Source of the DNA: Demequina oxidasica
Lineage (GTDB): Bacteria; Actinomycetota; Actinomycetes; Actinomycetales; Demequinaceae
DNA: 64,000 nt
Direction: 5' to 3'
NCBI RefSeq assembly: GCF_000975115.1
Contig: NZ_BBRE01000004.1
Location: forward strand, 231,853-295,852
Shown: positions 36,590-45,938 of the stretch, one piece after another
Position numbering within the stretch: the stretch's first letter is position 1
Layout: each line of letters starts with the position of its first letter
Notes under the pieces: model-generated
The model's input: only the letters and a program-made list of their open reading frames with translations
Databases searched by the model: none
Told to the model about the DNA's origin: nothing
Program-made: the position numbers and the translations under genes

Positions 36590-37621
36590 TTAGGACATCG
36601 CGGTGAGATCCGAGATGTCGCCATGCACCTCCAGTCCGGCTGCCTCACCCACGTCCTTGTAAACCGTGCGCCCTGCTGGGTTCACCAGTTCCACGTGGAC
36701 GCGTCCGTCGAGAGTTTCCTCGACCCGACGATGCATCTTGGTACGCGTGGGCGCGTGCAGTAAACCGCCGCGCCGGCGCTCTGCTCGGATGCGTAGCTCC
36801 GCGCCCTGAATATTGCGAAGCGTCCACGTCACCAGCTCATCGTCCACATTCAGCATCGTGGTCTCCGCACCCGTGTAGGTGGCAAAGCGGTGCAGGACGG
36901 GCGTTCCGTCGCGGCCGGGCATACGCAAGCCAACGATGAAGCCTCGAAACCGACTGCGTCCCCACGGGATCAGTGCTATCGAGGCGGAGAGGCTCACGCC
37001 GGGCATTTGAAAGTGGTTGGTCTGCATCCACACGTAGCCCGCCGGAAACGCACGTCCCCAATCCTTCTCGATATAGCCAAGGCCGCCGTCGAATGACTGC
37101 TCCACTCCATCGAGTGTGAGTGATCCCGCCAGATCGTGGCCAAACGAGACGAGCCCGTGATAGCACTCCATCACGGGAACCCACCCGTAGCGCCCCATGA
37201 TTCCCGGAGACGTTGCGGTCACCGGCCACGGGTCCATCGGAGAGGTGAAGCGCACGCTTCCGTTCAGGCCCGACAGCGGCAGGTTCACGCCCACTCCCCT
37301 GTCGTTGAAGGTGTTTCCGGCCACATTCACGTCGAAGGACTTGGTGGCGCCGCGGAATTCTCGCGCGTCGAATGTCTCGTACCAGGACCGTCCGGTGACC
37401 CCGTCAAGCACCTGAACGAACGCCTCGTCGTGCTCGCCTAGGAACACTCCGGGAATGATCGCGATGCGGGCGGTCTTGTCCGCAGAGATCAGCTTGACGT
37501 ACCAGCCCTCGAAGAACTGGCTACCGCGCTGGTAGTCGCCGTGATACCCCTCAGGGTGACCGGTGGCTGCGAGCGTGCGGATAGTGCGCGGCACCGCGTT
37601 GAACACTGATTCAAGTGTCAT
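36590..37621 (-). CDS. Tocopherol cyclase-like protein
   Basis: 343 residues. The family pattern is visible: HGDYQRGSQFFEGWYVKL at the N-terminus, MECYHGLVSFGHDLAGSL in the middle, YIEKDWGRAFPAGYVWMQTN, and LHAPTRTKMHRRVEETLDG near the end. In plants and cyanobacteria this family cyclises tocopherol precursors; heterotrophic actinobacteria do not make tocopherol, so here it likely binds or modifies another lipid. Substrate unknown. Confidence 0.82.
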   Translation of the reverse strand: MTLESVFNAVPRTIRTLAATGHPEGYHGDYQRGSQFFEGWYVKLISADKTARIAIIPGVFLGEHDEAFVQVLDGVTGRSWYETFDAREFRGATKSFDVNVAGNTFNDRGVGVNLPLSGLNGSVRFTSPMDPWPVTATSPGIMGRYGWVPVMECYHGLVSFGHDLAGSLTLDGVEQSFDGGLGYIEKDWGRAFPAGYVWMQTNHFQMPGVSLSASIALIPWGRSRFRGFIVGLRMPGRDGTPVLHRFATYTGAETTMLNVDDELVTWTLRNIQGAELRIRAERRRGGLLHAPTRTKMHRRVEETLDGRVHVELVNPAGRTVYKDVGEAAGLEVHGDISDLTAMS

Positions 37622-37625
37622 TGCT

Positions 37626-37982
37626 TCAGACTAGCGCCCGCGCTTCTTTTACTCCCTGATGAGCTCCGTAGACGACCAAGGCCAGCATCGCCAATCCAGA
37701 GGCCAGCACCAAGAGAATCACGATTGTCACTGGGATGGGCACCATTGCCACCATTCCGCTGAGGACCGAGATAGTCCCGGCGCTACGGGTCGGGCTCAGC
37801 GCGCGCCGATGCGCCGCGAGCCATGCCTCTTCGCTCGCCATAGTCTCGGTGGTCCGAATCCCTGCAAGATGATTTCGCTTCAAGTTTCCGGTGGCGGCAC
37901 GTTGCGCCAGCCATATCATCAAGATTCCGGAGCCGACCATCGTGACGAACAATACGGTCCGTGTGGCCCACTCGGCATCCAT
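37626..37982 (-). CDS. SdpI family membrane protein
   Basis: 118 residues with three hydrophobic segments (TVLFVTMVGSGILMIWLA, two near VPIPVTIVILLVLASGLAML). The signature NHLAGIRTTETMASEEAWLAAHR between helices 1 and 2 is that of the SdpI C-terminal domain, known from immunity to the Bacillus SdpC killing factor. Start chosen at ATG 37982. It lies 4 bp upstream of the tocopherol cyclase-like gene and is probably co-transcribed with it. Confidence 0.78.
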   Translation of the reverse strand: MDAEWATRTVLFVTMVGSGILMIWLAQRAATGNLKRNHLAGIRTTETMASEEAWLAAHRRALSPTRSAGTISVLSGMVAMVPIPVTIVILLVLASGLAMLALVVYGAHQGVKEARALV

Positions 37983-38054
37983 CGTGTCCGACGCTACAGG
38001 TTGTTGCCGAGAACGGCAATAAACCACCGCCCTACTTGAGCGGCTGTCCCGATG

Positions 38055-39104
38055 TCATCTGTCTCGTGAATGCCCCACCCCCGGTTCCGATAGCTCGCGC
38101 AGTCGAAGGACCGCAGCCGCGCGACTCGTGACCCGAAGAACTCGGAAGATTGCCTCGAGATGCTTCTTGACGGTCGCCTCCGACATGCCGAGGTCACGGG
38201 CGAGTTCATTATTGGAACCGCCCGTGCGAGCGAGGGCCACCACGACATCCGCTTGGCGCCGAGTCAGACCAGCCCTCATGAGGACCTCGGAATCCGCGGC
38301 TACGTCCTGCTGCTTGCGCAAAAGCAACACGGTTGGACCGAGCCGGACCGGATGGACGATGCAGTGCCAACGTTGTGACCCAATCATCACCTCATGCCGC
38401 GCCTCCTCCCCTGGCTGCGACGACTTGTCGACCACAATCGACAGGAGGCTTTCTGGGACTCGCGTGCCCGCCTCGAACACGTGGGAGGATGAGGCTTCGA
38501 CCACGCCATCCGATCGCACCGAGACCACGGCCCAGGCATAGCGATCCATCTCCGCGTCCACGAGGCGTGCGCGCTCGCCGTCGAACACTGATCGGTGGTG
38601 CATGGCGAGGTGTCCGCTGAGCGTATTCATGACGGAAACGTCGCGATCGCTGAACTCTCCCCGTGTCGCACTCCGATTGAGGGCGTAACCCACCACCACA
38701 TCTGGCGGGGAAGGAAGTTCGACCACCAGTTGGAATCGGACGTTGAAGGGCTCGTAAAAGTGCCGATATAAGTCAGTGGACGTGATGTCCGCCCCGCCGT
38801 CGACGTCACAGAATCGAATAGCGCCAAGCCCGCGCGTCGAGTTCGCTGCCGTGATCAGTGGATGCTCGTGAAAGTACTTGTCGTACTGAGGTTTGAGACG
38901 CGTTGCTAGCACTGCGTCAGCGGCAGGCACGATCGCGTAGCGAAAATCACGGGTCTCCAAGACCATGTCGTTGAAGGACGCGCTGTCGCAGTCAATCACT
39001 TCGCGAAGGGTCTCAAGGACCTCGGCGAATCCCACGGGCGGATACTCGGTCAAACGCCCTGCGGCACGCAAGACCGCCTGCGCATCGTCATCGCTTAGTC
39101 CCAT
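38055..39104 (-). CDS. LuxR family transcriptional regulator
   Basis: 349 residues. The C-terminal LuxR-type HTH is clear (LTRRQADVVVALARTGGSNN, ELARDLGMSEATVKKHLEAIF, RVLRVTSRAAAVLRL). The N-terminal 270 residues form an uncharacterised sensor-like region with no phospho-acceptor domain. ATG at 39104 has GGAAAGG upstream; an in-frame start at 39188 would overlap the divergent lipoprotein gene. Target unknown; the divergent lipoprotein is the simplest candidate. Confidence 0.83.
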   Translation of the reverse strand: MGLSDDDAQAVLRAAGRLTEYPPVGFAEVLETLREVIDCDSASFNDMVLETRDFRYAIVPAADAVLATRLKPQYDKYFHEHPLITAANSTRGLGAIRFCDVDGGADITSTDLYRHFYEPFNVRFQLVVELPSPPDVVVGYALNRSATRGEFSDRDVSVMNTLSGHLAMHHRSVFDGERARLVDAEMDRYAWAVVSVRSDGVVEASSSHVFEAGTRVPESLLSIVVDKSSQPGEEARHEVMIGSQRWHCIVHPVRLGPTVLLLRKQQDVAADSEVLMRAGLTRRQADVVVALARTGGSNNELARDLGMSEATVKKHLEAIFRVLRVTSRAAAVLRLRELSEPGVGHSRDR

Positions 39105-39181
39105 GCCTTTCCACACTACCCGTGCGCCTACGGCGAAAGCCGTATTGCGGGACTCGTGTGCCCGTTGGCAACCTTGACTAC

Positions 39182-39874
39182 ATGACAACTCTCCACTCCG
39201 CCATCACCAGAGACTCGCTCCCATGGGCGCGCAAAACACGCGCTGCCGCCGTCGGATTGGCCCTGGTCGTAGCCCTGGCCGGTTGCTCTCCCTCCTCGGA
39301 GAATGAGCCAGCCACCTCGAACGCACAGCCTTCCGCAACAGCGGGCAGCGACCTCACCGATGCAATTGCGGAGGACTCCAACACTCTGGATGCTGGCCCG
39401 GTGGACGAGAGTTCCGAAGCCGACGGCGCGGACGAGGCGACGGAGGAGGCACCCGGCGCAGGCGGACCGATTCCCGACGACGTCGGCAACGCCACCCTTT
39501 ATGTCGATGGCGTTGAGTTTAACGACTTCACGGGCGACTGCGAGATCAGCCGCGAGCACGGCAAGAAGGACGTCGGCGATCTCAATGAGGGCGATATCTC
39601 GGCGATCATCGCCATTGACAACGTCAAGGCCCACGAGGACATGGCCATGAACTACGTCGCAATTAATGAAGAAAGGTTTAGGTTCGGCGATCCACTGGAG
39701 GCAGCGGGCGTAGGCGGACCTCGCAACAAGGGCGAAATCCTCACGATGACGGAGAAGGGCCCGCGCGGCGCAGACGGAAGCCGCGACATCGTCGAAGTGC
39801 GCTTTGCCGGCGTCCTCGAGGACGGGACTGAAATCAACGCCGACGTCATCTGTGAGCTACAGAACGCGTTCTAG
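39182..39874 (+). CDS. Secreted lipoprotein of unknown function
   Basis: 230 residues. A basic N-region (WARKTRAAA) and hydrophobic core (VGLALVVALAGC) end in the lipobox LAGC, so Cys37 would be lipidated. A disordered acidic linker follows (about 40-95, Asp/Glu/Ala/Ser-rich), then a small domain with two Cys (DFTGDCEISR and DVICELQN) that probably form a disulphide. ATG at 39182 chosen because upstream codons precede the signal peptide. No known family; divergent from the LuxR gene. Confidence 0.72.
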   Translation: MTTLHSAITRDSLPWARKTRAAAVGLALVVALAGCSPSSENEPATSNAQPSATAGSDLTDAIAEDSNTLDAGPVDESSEADGADEATEEAPGAGGPIPDDVGNATLYVDGVEFNDFTGDCEISREHGKKDVGDLNEGDISAIIAIDNVKAHEDMAMNYVAINEERFRFGDPLEAAGVGGPRNKGEILTMTEKGPRGADGSRDIVEVRFAGVLEDGTEINADVICELQNAF

Positions 39875-39930
39875 AGTGGTGCCGGCAACTCGCCCGATGC
39901 CGCGCGGTGTCGAACCCCGCGACGACTCGG

Positions 39931-40776
39931 TTAGTGCGCGACGGAGGCGAAGTACTCGTCCCAGTTTTGGTGGGGTCGGCCCGCAGCCTTGGCGTAATCG
40001 CTAGGCGTATCGTTCGCTCCTTGGCGGATGCCTTCGTAGATGCCTGCGATGACAGTGCCCAGGAAATCGCCGAGCTCGTTGACGCGGTCAGTCCGATAGT
40101 CCTCGACACTCATTGAGCGGAAGGTGAGCTGGGTTCCAAACGCAGTGTTGAGGAACGCGGACAGTTCGGCCTGGCTGATGGGCTCGCCGTTGAGCGCGAG
40201 GGTTCGCCCGTCATTCGTAGATTCGGTGAGCAGTCGCGCGTACGCAAAGGCGAGTTCAGGGCGAGTCGTGTATCCGCACTTTGCGTCACCCGCGCAGTTG
40301 GCGACCTCCCCAGCAGACTTGTATGCGTCGACGCTCTCGAGGTCAGGTTCGATATAGATGCCGTTGCGGCCGATGACCCACTCCATGCCGCTGGCTCGTA
40401 CGTCCGCCTCCGTCTGTCGATTGCTCTGCACCACTGGTGAAAAGCCGTTGCCCTCCTCCGCACCCTGCACGCTCGTGTAGACGACCTTCTCCACGCCGGC
40501 GGTCTTCGCCGCATTAAGCACGTTGCGGTGCTGCTGAATTCGCATGTCGGGTTGCTCGTTGCCAGAGACCAGCAGAACAGCGTCTACTCCCTCCAGTGAC
40601 TTGGTCAGCTGCTCAGGATCCGAGTAGTCCCCAGGGCGTACCTCAATTCCAAGCCCAGCGGCGCGGGACGGAGTCCGGGCGAGGCCGATCACCTGCTCTT
40701 CAATGTCCATCGCCTGAAGCGCTTGAACTACTGCCGCGCCTAGTTGCCCGGAGGCGGACGTAACTGCGATCGTCAT
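39931..40776 (-). CDS. NmrA/QorB-like NAD(P)H-binding oxidoreductase
   Basis: 281 residues. MTIAVTSASGQLGAAVVQAL is the Gly-rich nucleotide-binding motif of QorB-type quinone reductases (TGATGQLG variant). The middle part has VDAVLLVSGNEQPDMRIQQH and KVVYTSVQGAEEG. QorB uses NADPH to reduce quinones. It lies 27 bp downstream of a MarR gene on the same strand and is probably its target, a common redox-sensing arrangement. Confidence 0.83.
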   Translation of the reverse strand: MTIAVTSASGQLGAAVVQALQAMDIEEQVIGLARTPSRAAGLGIEVRPGDYSDPEQLTKSLEGVDAVLLVSGNEQPDMRIQQHRNVLNAAKTAGVEKVVYTSVQGAEEGNGFSPVVQSNRQTEADVRASGMEWVIGRNGIYIEPDLESVDAYKSAGEVANCAGDAKCGYTTRPELAFAYARLLTESTNDGRTLALNGEPISQAELSAFLNTAFGTQLTFRSMSVEDYRTDRVNELGDFLGTVIAGIYEGIRQGANDTPSDYAKAAGRPHQNWDEYFASVAH

Positions 40777-40803
40777 GTGGTTCCTTGCCTGTTTGGTGGT
40801 GGC

Positions 40804-41268
40804 TTAGTTGGTGGGGAGCTTGCTCTTGGCGCTCGGCGTCTCGGTGGCGACAGCGGCAGACTTCCGGAGCTTGCGCAGGGTGAGGCCAAGCTTGTGAAGT
40901 TCCTCTGCGGTGATACTGGCATCGAAGTAGCGGTGGAGCTCCGCGCTCACGACCCTGGCTGCGCGATTCAGCACTGCCGTACCATGGTCCGTGAGCTCGA
41001 GGACTGAGGAACGCCTATCCTCTGCGTTCTGCCGCCGAATCAGTAGCCCGGCGCGTTCCAGCCGATCAGCGAGCTTGCTCGCGCCCCCCACAGTGATGAC
41101 CAGGTCCTCGGCGACCTGGTTGACGCGGGAGGTTCTGCGGTCCTCGATCACTTTCAAACCCTCGTAGTCGCCCAGAGACACTCCTGCTTCGCGGCGCACG
41201 GCAGTATCGACGACGTTCCACGTTTGAATCTCTACGCGCACCAAATCAGCGAAGATCGACTCGACCAT
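40804..41268 (-). CDS. MarR family transcriptional regulator
   Basis: 154 residues. The winged HTH is clear (VNQVAEDLVITVGGASKLAD, RLERAGLLIRRQNAEDRRSS, VLELTDHGTAVLN). ATG at 41268 has GGGGTGAG upstream; an in-frame start at 41352 would run through the operator and into the divergent S4 gene. An inverted repeat lies directly upstream. It probably represses itself and the QorB-like reductase. No redox Cys is present, so the signal is likely a small ligand. Confidence 0.86.
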   Translation of the reverse strand: MVESIFADLVRVEIQTWNVVDTAVRREAGVSLGDYEGLKVIEDRRTSRVNQVAEDLVITVGGASKLADRLERAGLLIRRQNAEDRRSSVLELTDHGTAVLNRAARVVSAELHRYFDASITAEELHKLGLTLRKLRKSAAVATETPSAKSKLPTN

Positions 41269-41289
41269 CTCACCCCTTCCATTGATGGA

Positions 41290-41307
41290 TACATTACCAG
41301 GAATGTA
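41290..41307. promoter_or_regulatory. Candidate MarR operator
   Basis: Perfect inverted repeat TACATT-ACCAGG-AATGTA between the divergent MarR and S4-domain genes, 22 bp upstream of the MarR start. Spacing and symmetry are typical of MarR operators. Control of both directions is possible. Confidence 0.6.
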
Positions 41308-41342
41308 AATCTCGACACGCTGCCGACCGTTAGCATTCAGAG

Positions 41343-41570
41343 ATGACAACAAACCAACCGGTGGAAGACGTCCGAGTCGACGGGGAGGTCATTCGGCTCG
41401 GTCAGTTCCTGAAGCTGGCCGGCCTGATTGACTCCGGGGCCAATGCCAAGGAAGCCGTCATGGACGGCGACGTGCTCGTCAACGGAGCGACCGAACTCCG
41501 GCGTGGTTATCAGCTCAAGGACGGCGACCTCGTCACGTTCCAAGACCGTTCGGCGCGAGTACGCTACTGA
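41343..41570 (+). CDS. S4-domain RNA-binding protein (YbcJ-like)
   Basis: 75 residues, almost all S4 domain: IRLGQFLKLAGLIDSGANAK, EAVMDGDVLVNGATELRRG, YQLKDGDLVTF. Such single-domain proteins (YbcJ/YaaA-like) bind structured RNA; the target is unknown. It is divergent from MarR and convergent with the small SH3-like protein. Confidence 0.87.
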   Translation: MTTNQPVEDVRVDGEVIRLGQFLKLAGLIDSGANAKEAVMDGDVLVNGATELRRGYQLKDGDLVTFQDRSARVRY

Positions 41571-41624
41571 CCTCAGCCTCGTCGAGGCACGATCTTGGCA
41601 CGCCGTCGCGCGCTGGAGCCAGCG

Positions 41625-41864
41625 TCAGGACCGTCTGGGCCGCGGCATCGGCGGCGGTGGGACTTCCTTCGCGGCGATGATGTCCCCAACGGAAATCCGC
41701 TCGACGCCGCGCACTCCGTCAATCACCACCGTCTGGTCGTCGGCACTGAGCAGTTCTCCAAGAGCGTCCGTCGCTTGTCCCGTGGCGATCAAGTAGCGCA
41801 CCACTACTCGGCTGCCCGGCGCGGGCCACCGCTTTGTGCTACTTCTCTCTTTTGGGTCGCTCAC
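41625..41864 (-). CDS. Small protein resembling the N-terminal domain of a GNAT-type acetyltransferase
   Basis: 79 residues starting at GTG with AGGA 7 nt upstream. PGSRVVVRYLIATGQATDAL, GELLSADDQTVVID and VGDIIAAKEVPPPPMPR resemble the SH3-like N-terminal module preceding the GNAT domain in actinobacterial acetyltransferases. Here it stands alone with a normal stop, and no GNAT domain follows. Such free-standing copies are often annotated as acetyltransferase, which the sequence does not support. Function unknown. Confidence 0.6.
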   Translation of the reverse strand: MSDPKERSSTKRWPAPGSRVVVRYLIATGQATDALGELLSADDQTVVIDGVRGVERISVGDIIAAKEVPPPPMPRPRRS

Positions 41865-42006
41865 TCCCTCATCCTTACAGAGTCGGCTGCTAGTTGAGAA
41901 CGAATGTGCACTATGTGGGCTCGCGCGCTGTAGGGCGTGGCCGTGCGACGCGCACCCCTGGCCGTGGCTAAGTCCGGGCCAAGTCGCGCGTCACTCGGTA
42001 GTGTCA

Positions 42007-42028
42007 GTGTGCGCGCTAAAGCGCACAC
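42007..42028 (+). promoter_or_regulatory. Hairpin in the amine oxidase leader
   Basis: Perfect 8-bp stem GTGTGCGC / GCGCACAC with loop GCTAAA ends 4 bp before the GGAGG of the amine oxidase gene. It is too close to the ribosome-binding site to be an upstream terminator remnant; it may limit ribosome access or be an operator. Function inferred only. Confidence 0.4.
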
Positions 42029-42047
42029 GAGTGGAGGATGGTCGCCC

Positions 42048-43382
42048 ATGGATCACTACGACACCCTCGTCATCGGCGCCGGAGTGGCGGGCCTGACTGC
42101 AGCACGGCTGCTCGCTAAAGCTGGCCATCGCGTAGTGGTGCTTGAAGCACGCGACCGTGTGGGTGGCCGAGTGTCCACCGAGCGCACCAACGGCATCGCC
42201 ACCGATCTGGGAGCGTCGTGGATCCACGGCATAACCGACTCCCCCGTAGCCGCCGCGGCCGAGGCCTTCGGGCTACGGACCGTCGAGTTCACCGTCGGGG
42301 GCTATCAGCCCGACAGTCGACCCATCGCCTATTACGGTCCTGACGGAGCCAGGCTGGACGACAAGGGTGCGATTAGCTTCGTGAAGGATGTCCACGCGCT
42401 CGATGCCGCGCTCGTCAAGGTGATCGCTGCATCGGCCGCCAATGCTTCGTACAGGGACGTCACCGATGAGGCGTTGGCTACCCTTCGCTGGGCCGACGAT
42501 CGCACACAGCGGGTACGCGAGTACCTCGAACATCGGTCGGAAGAACAGTACGGGGCCCGGATTGAGAACCTCGCCGCCCACGGTCTGGACGACGACCAGA
42601 TCGAGGGTGACGAGGTGGTGTTCCCCGACGGCTACGACGGTCTTCCTGCGGGCCTCGCCCGTGACCTCGATGTGCGGCTCAATCACATCGTCTCTCGTGT
42701 CGAATGGTCGGCCGATGGCGTGGTGGCCTTCACCGACGAGGGCAACTTTGCAGCGGCTAGCGCAGTGATCACCGTGCCAGTGGGAGTGCTTCAATCCGAC
42801 GACCTCGCCATCCAACCGCCCCTTCCCGAGCCCGTCGCTGGCGCGCTGAGCCGTCTTGCCATGAACGACTTCGAGAAGGTTTTCATGCGATTCCCCAAAA
42901 AATTCTGGGACGACGACGTCTATGCCATCCGCCAGCAAGGCGCCCAGGGGCACTGGTGGCACTCCTGGTACGACCTCACGCGGCTACATGACACGCCCAC
43001 GTTGATGACGTTCGCCGCGGGCCGCGGCGCCATCGGGACGCGCGGTTGGGACGAGTCGCGTGTTGTCGACTCAGTCATGGCGCAATTGCGTCGGCTTTAC
43101 GGCGACCGCGCCATGGCGCCATCCAGCGTGACCGTTACCAATTGGCACGCCGACCAGTTCGCGCGAGGTTCATACGCCTACATGACAGTGGGGTCGACCA
43201 CAGCCGACCACGATGCGCTCGCGACTCCCATCGGCGGCGTGTTGCATCTCGCAGGCGAAGCTACCTGGACCGACGACCCCGCGACTGTCACTGCCGCACT
43301 GCTGTCGGGACATCGTGCCGCTGAGAACATTTTGGGGCGCGCGGTCGCCATGGAGGAGATCTGGACGGCATCGACGCCGTAG
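42048..43382 (+). CDS. Flavin-dependent amine oxidase (monoamine/polyamine oxidase family)
   Basis: 444 residues. [18 protein letters not shown] is the FAD dinucleotide-binding fold, followed by [24 protein letters not shown] and near the C-terminus [21 protein letters not shown], where Gly and Glu contact the flavin. Substrate could be polyamines or other amines. GGAGG at 42033-42037 precedes the ATG by 10 nt. The longer in-frame start at 41937 is unlikely because it would translate through the hairpin. Confidence 0.86.
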   Translation: MDHYDTLVIGAGVAGLTAARLLAKAGHRVVVLEARDRVGGRVSTERTNGIATDLGASWIHGITDSPVAAAAEAFGLRTVEFTVGGYQPDSRPIAYYGPDGARLDDKGAISFVKDVHALDAALVKVIAASAANASYRDVTDEALATLRWADDRTQRVREYLEHRSEEQYGARIENLAAHGLDDDQIEGDEVVFPDGYDGLPAGLARDLDVRLNHIVSRVEWSADGVVAFTDEGNFAAASAVITVPVGVLQSDDLAIQPPLPEPVAGALSRLAMNDFEKVFMRFPKKFWDDDVYAIRQQGAQGHWWHSWYDLTRLHDTPTLMTFAAGRGAIGTRGWDESRVVDSVMAQLRRLYGDRAMAPSSVTVTNWHADQFARGSYAYMTVGSTTADHDALATPIGGVLHLAGEATWTDDPATVTAALLSGHRAAENILGRAVAMEEIWTASTP

Positions 43383-43480
43383 TTCACCTTGTCTCGCGAG
43401 GTTAGGCTTTCCACCATGTCCAGAACTCACTGGCGAGTGCTCGCCGCCTGCGTCAACCACCTTGAGCCTGCTGACGTTCG

Positions 43481-44623
43481 ATGCGTCGATGGTGGCGTGA
43501 CGCCGTGAGCGCCGTCCTGGATGAACTACGGCGCTGGCCTGACGTCGAAGCGCCTGGACTTGTCGCCGTTGACGCGGCCGACCGTTTGATTCTGGATGAG
43601 TCTGCCGCGCTGCGCGCTTGTGCCAAGGTCGGCGAAATAGTGGTGATCGGCGACGCATACGGAGCCCTCACACTCGGCGCTGCCGACGCGGGAGCAACTG
43701 CCATCCGCACGCACCTTGACTCCCTGAACAGTGAACGCGCGCTCGCGGCCAACGCAGAGCACGCAGGCATGGCGGAACACTTCCGCACCCTCGCGCTTGA
43801 TGCCGAACTGGTCCACGATGCGCGAGTGGTCCTACTGCGCCTTCCCCGGTCCCTAGACGAACTCCGAGATATCGCCGGCCTGATTGCTGCACATGCGGCT
43901 CCGAACGTGGTCGTGCTTGCCGGTGGCCGACTCAAGCACATGTCGCTGTCAATGAACGAGGTGCTCAGTGAGTTCTTTGGGCGGCTGGACGTCACCCACG
44001 CCCGGCAAAAGTCCCGCGTGCTCCTCGCCCGTGAGCCTCACGATGGGCGCGATCCAGAGCCGGCGGCTGCGCAAGTCGATGGTCTCGAAGTGCGGGCCTT
44101 CGGCGGCGTATTCGCTGGCGCACGCCTCGACATCGGCACGCGGTTGTTGCTGGACAATCTCCCCGCGGAACTTAAAGGAGGGACGGCCGATGATCCCTAT
44201 ATTGACCTCGCGTGCGGGACTGGCATCGTGGGCGCGTGGTTAGCGACGCGGCATCCGAATACTCATGTCTACGCATGCGACCAGTCGGCAATAGCAGTCA
44301 GGTCCGCTCGCGCGACGATGAACGCCAACGGCATCGACACACGCGTCGAGGTAAGGCGCGACGACGCACTCTCCGCGAGACCTCCCGCTAGTGCCTCTCT
44401 CATTGCGCTCAACCCGCCATTCCACTCGGGCGCAGCCGTGACCGATCGGCTGGCGCCCAGACTCTTCGCCGATGCAGCTCGAGTACTTCGTCCCGGAGGA
44501 GAGCTCTGGTGCGTGTGGAATTCGTCGTTGGCCTACCGCCCGCTGCTCGAAGGCACTGTAGGACCCACCCAGCAAGTCGCCCGCAACGCAAAGTTCACGG
44601 TGACTGTCTCTAGGCGACGCTGA
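43481..44623 (+). CDS. RsmC/RlmG-like rRNA guanine N2-methyltransferase
   Basis: 380 residues with two methyltransferase-like domains. The N-terminal one is degenerate. The C-terminal one has IDLACGTGIVGAWLA (SAM-binding motif I) and LNPPFHSGAAVTDRLA, where NPPFH is characteristic of the RsmC/RlmG group that makes m2G in 16S or 23S rRNA. Start uncertain: a GTG at 43505 is an alternative. It is the last chromosomal gene before the displaced tRNA fragment. Confidence 0.85.
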   Translation: MRRWWRDAVSAVLDELRRWPDVEAPGLVAVDAADRLILDESAALRACAKVGEIVVIGDAYGALTLGAADAGATAIRTHLDSLNSERALAANAEHAGMAEHFRTLALDAELVHDARVVLLRLPRSLDELRDIAGLIAAHAAPNVVVLAGGRLKHMSLSMNEVLSEFFGRLDVTHARQKSRVLLAREPHDGRDPEPAAAQVDGLEVRAFGGVFAGARLDIGTRLLLDNLPAELKGGTADDPYIDLACGTGIVGAWLATRHPNTHVYACDQSAIAVRSARATMNANGIDTRVEVRRDDALSARPPASASLIALNPPFHSGAAVTDRLAPRLFADAARVLRPGGELWCVWNSSLAYRPLLEGTVGPTQQVARNAKFTVTVSRRR

Positions 44624-44710
44624 GTACACCTCGAGCCTTCGTAGTCGGGGCGTATCTGGAGATCTCAGCTCCTCGGGCACGGCCGACGTACACGCGTTCA
44701 GAGCCACACA

Positions 44711-44755
44711 AACAAAAAGGGCCGCCCACCCAGGTTCCCCCAGGTAAACGGCCCT
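44711..44755 (-). terminator. Native terminator of the tRNA-Pro gene, now separated by the island
   Basis: On the minus strand AGGGCCG / CGGCCCT (44755-44749 with 44724-44718) forms a stem followed by TTTTTGTTTG. It lies directly 3' of the displaced tRNA fragment, so before integration it would have terminated the tRNA-Pro transcript. The stem and T-run are visible; the history is inferred. Confidence 0.7.
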
Positions 44756-44760
44756 CATCG

Positions 44761-44803
44761 GTCGGGCTGACAGGATTTGAACCTGCGACCCCTTGACCCC
44801 CAG
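44761..44803. repeat. Left attachment repeat (displaced 3' part of tRNA-Pro)
   Basis: Identical over 43 bp to 60903-60945. It corresponds, on the minus strand, to the anticodon loop through the 3' end of tRNA-Pro, and lacks the 5' half, so it is not a functional tRNA. Directly left of it is the old tRNA terminator. This is the chromosomal side of the integration site. Confidence 0.9.
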
Positions 44804-44966
44804 AACGCCGGAGTAGACCTGTTTCGTACGGTTTTGAGCTGCGCAGTTTCGAGTCAGGGCCCTTTCGCCGGGTCTCGTGACGTAGAAACCTATACAACCT
44901 CGCGGCGTTTGTGATCACATTGTGACCGGGTGAAGCCAACGCCTCGCAAGACAACCGTTTCGACGA

Positions 44967-45938
44967 TTAAGCCTTAAATCGCCATTCCTCGACCTCGGAA
45001 CCGGAACCTTCGGTCCAGGAGACTAGGACGGTACTATCCGCAGTGGCCAGCGATGCCTCTGCCACGAACTCCAAGCGCTGGCCCGGATGCACGGTCTGTG
45101 CGCCGTCGAAAGGATCGCCGTCGCGGAACATTGTCGGGTCAACGGTCAGTGTCACGTTCTCGGCAACGGCATCGCCGATGTTCTCGACCCGATGTATGTT
45201 CTGCCCAACCCTTTGATGGCCCCACTGCACCCCGGCGCACGGAGAAGCGACGCGGTTGAATCCCATCTCGACAGCACTGGCCAGCATAAGCGTTGCGTTA
45301 GTCGCGCCCTTCTGGTTGGCCTCAATTTTCCCGAGGTCCTTGGCGATTTTGCTCAGGCGGCCAAGGACAGAATCTGAACTTCTCGTGAACACGTGACCGG
45401 TGTATACAGAGCGTTGGAGTTCGAAACGGTCGGTGTAGGACCCGATACGCCACCACGGTGACCTGTACGACACATCAACTGTGAGCACTGGGCCCACGTC
45501 GCTTTTCGTATCATCTTTGTCGTCAACCTGAAGTACCGAGAACAGTTCCTGGCCAGGCCCCATCACCGACACAGTGTCCTCGAATCGCCCCGCCGCCAAG
45601 TTCGCCAGGCGCCTCTCGGGATTGTCTGAAGCGAGCGACGGTCTGAACTTGAGCGAGATATCTCGCGCAGCAGTCGGGCCCACGTTCCGCACCACCAGGT
45701 CCAAGCGCGACATGCCCTGTTCAGGGACGCGATACTCAACGACGACATAGGGCCGCGTCCGAGCCGCGCTATCTAAGCCTGCGCGAACTAGTGCCAGGAT
45801 GGCGATGACCGCCGCCAAGAGTGCGGCAATTGAACCGATCGCCTGGAGCGCTTCCGCGTTAGCATTGAGCCAACCAAACCCGTCCGCACTTTGGCCGAAA
45901 GACGTAGATGCGATAAACGGTTGCGGAGTCGCGGTCAC
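44967..45938 (-). CDS. Membrane-anchored hypothetical protein of the island left end
   Basis: 323 residues starting at GTG. One transmembrane segment (about 32-52, AIGSIAALLAAVIAILALV) is followed by two beta-rich, immunoglobulin-like stretches (RPYVVVEYRVPEQGMSRLDL, VVRNVGPTAARDISLKF; and IGDAVAENVTLTVDPTMF), separated by a helical region. No family recognised. It is the outermost gene at the left end, read toward the attachment site. The preceding 219 bp (45939-46157) show no gene. Confidence 0.62.
   Translation of the reverse strand: MTATPQPFIASTSFGQSADGFGWLNANAEALQAIGSIAALLAAVIAILALVRAGLDSAARTRPYVVVEYRVPEQGMSRLDLVVRNVGPTAARDISLKFRPSLASDNPERRLANLAAGRFEDTVSVMGPGQELFSVLQVDDKDDTKSDVGPVLTVDVSYRSPWWRIGSYTDRFELQRSVYTGHVFTRSSDSVLGRLSKIAKDLGKIEANQKGATNATLMLASAVEMGFNRVASPCAGVQWGHQRVGQNIHRVENIGDAVAENVTLTVDPTMFRDGDPFDGAQTVHPGQRLEFVAEASLATADSTVLVSWTEGSGSEVEEWRFKA

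Noticed and set aside
43453..43995. Long minus-strand open frame opposite the methyltransferase
   Set aside because: Ser/Arg/Ala-rich composition typical of GC-rich antisense frames; the plus strand encodes a clear two-domain methyltransferase.
44761..44803. A second tRNA-Pro gene at the left repeat
   Set aside because: Only the anticodon loop through the 3' end is present; the 5' half is replaced by unrelated sequence, so no cloverleaf forms.
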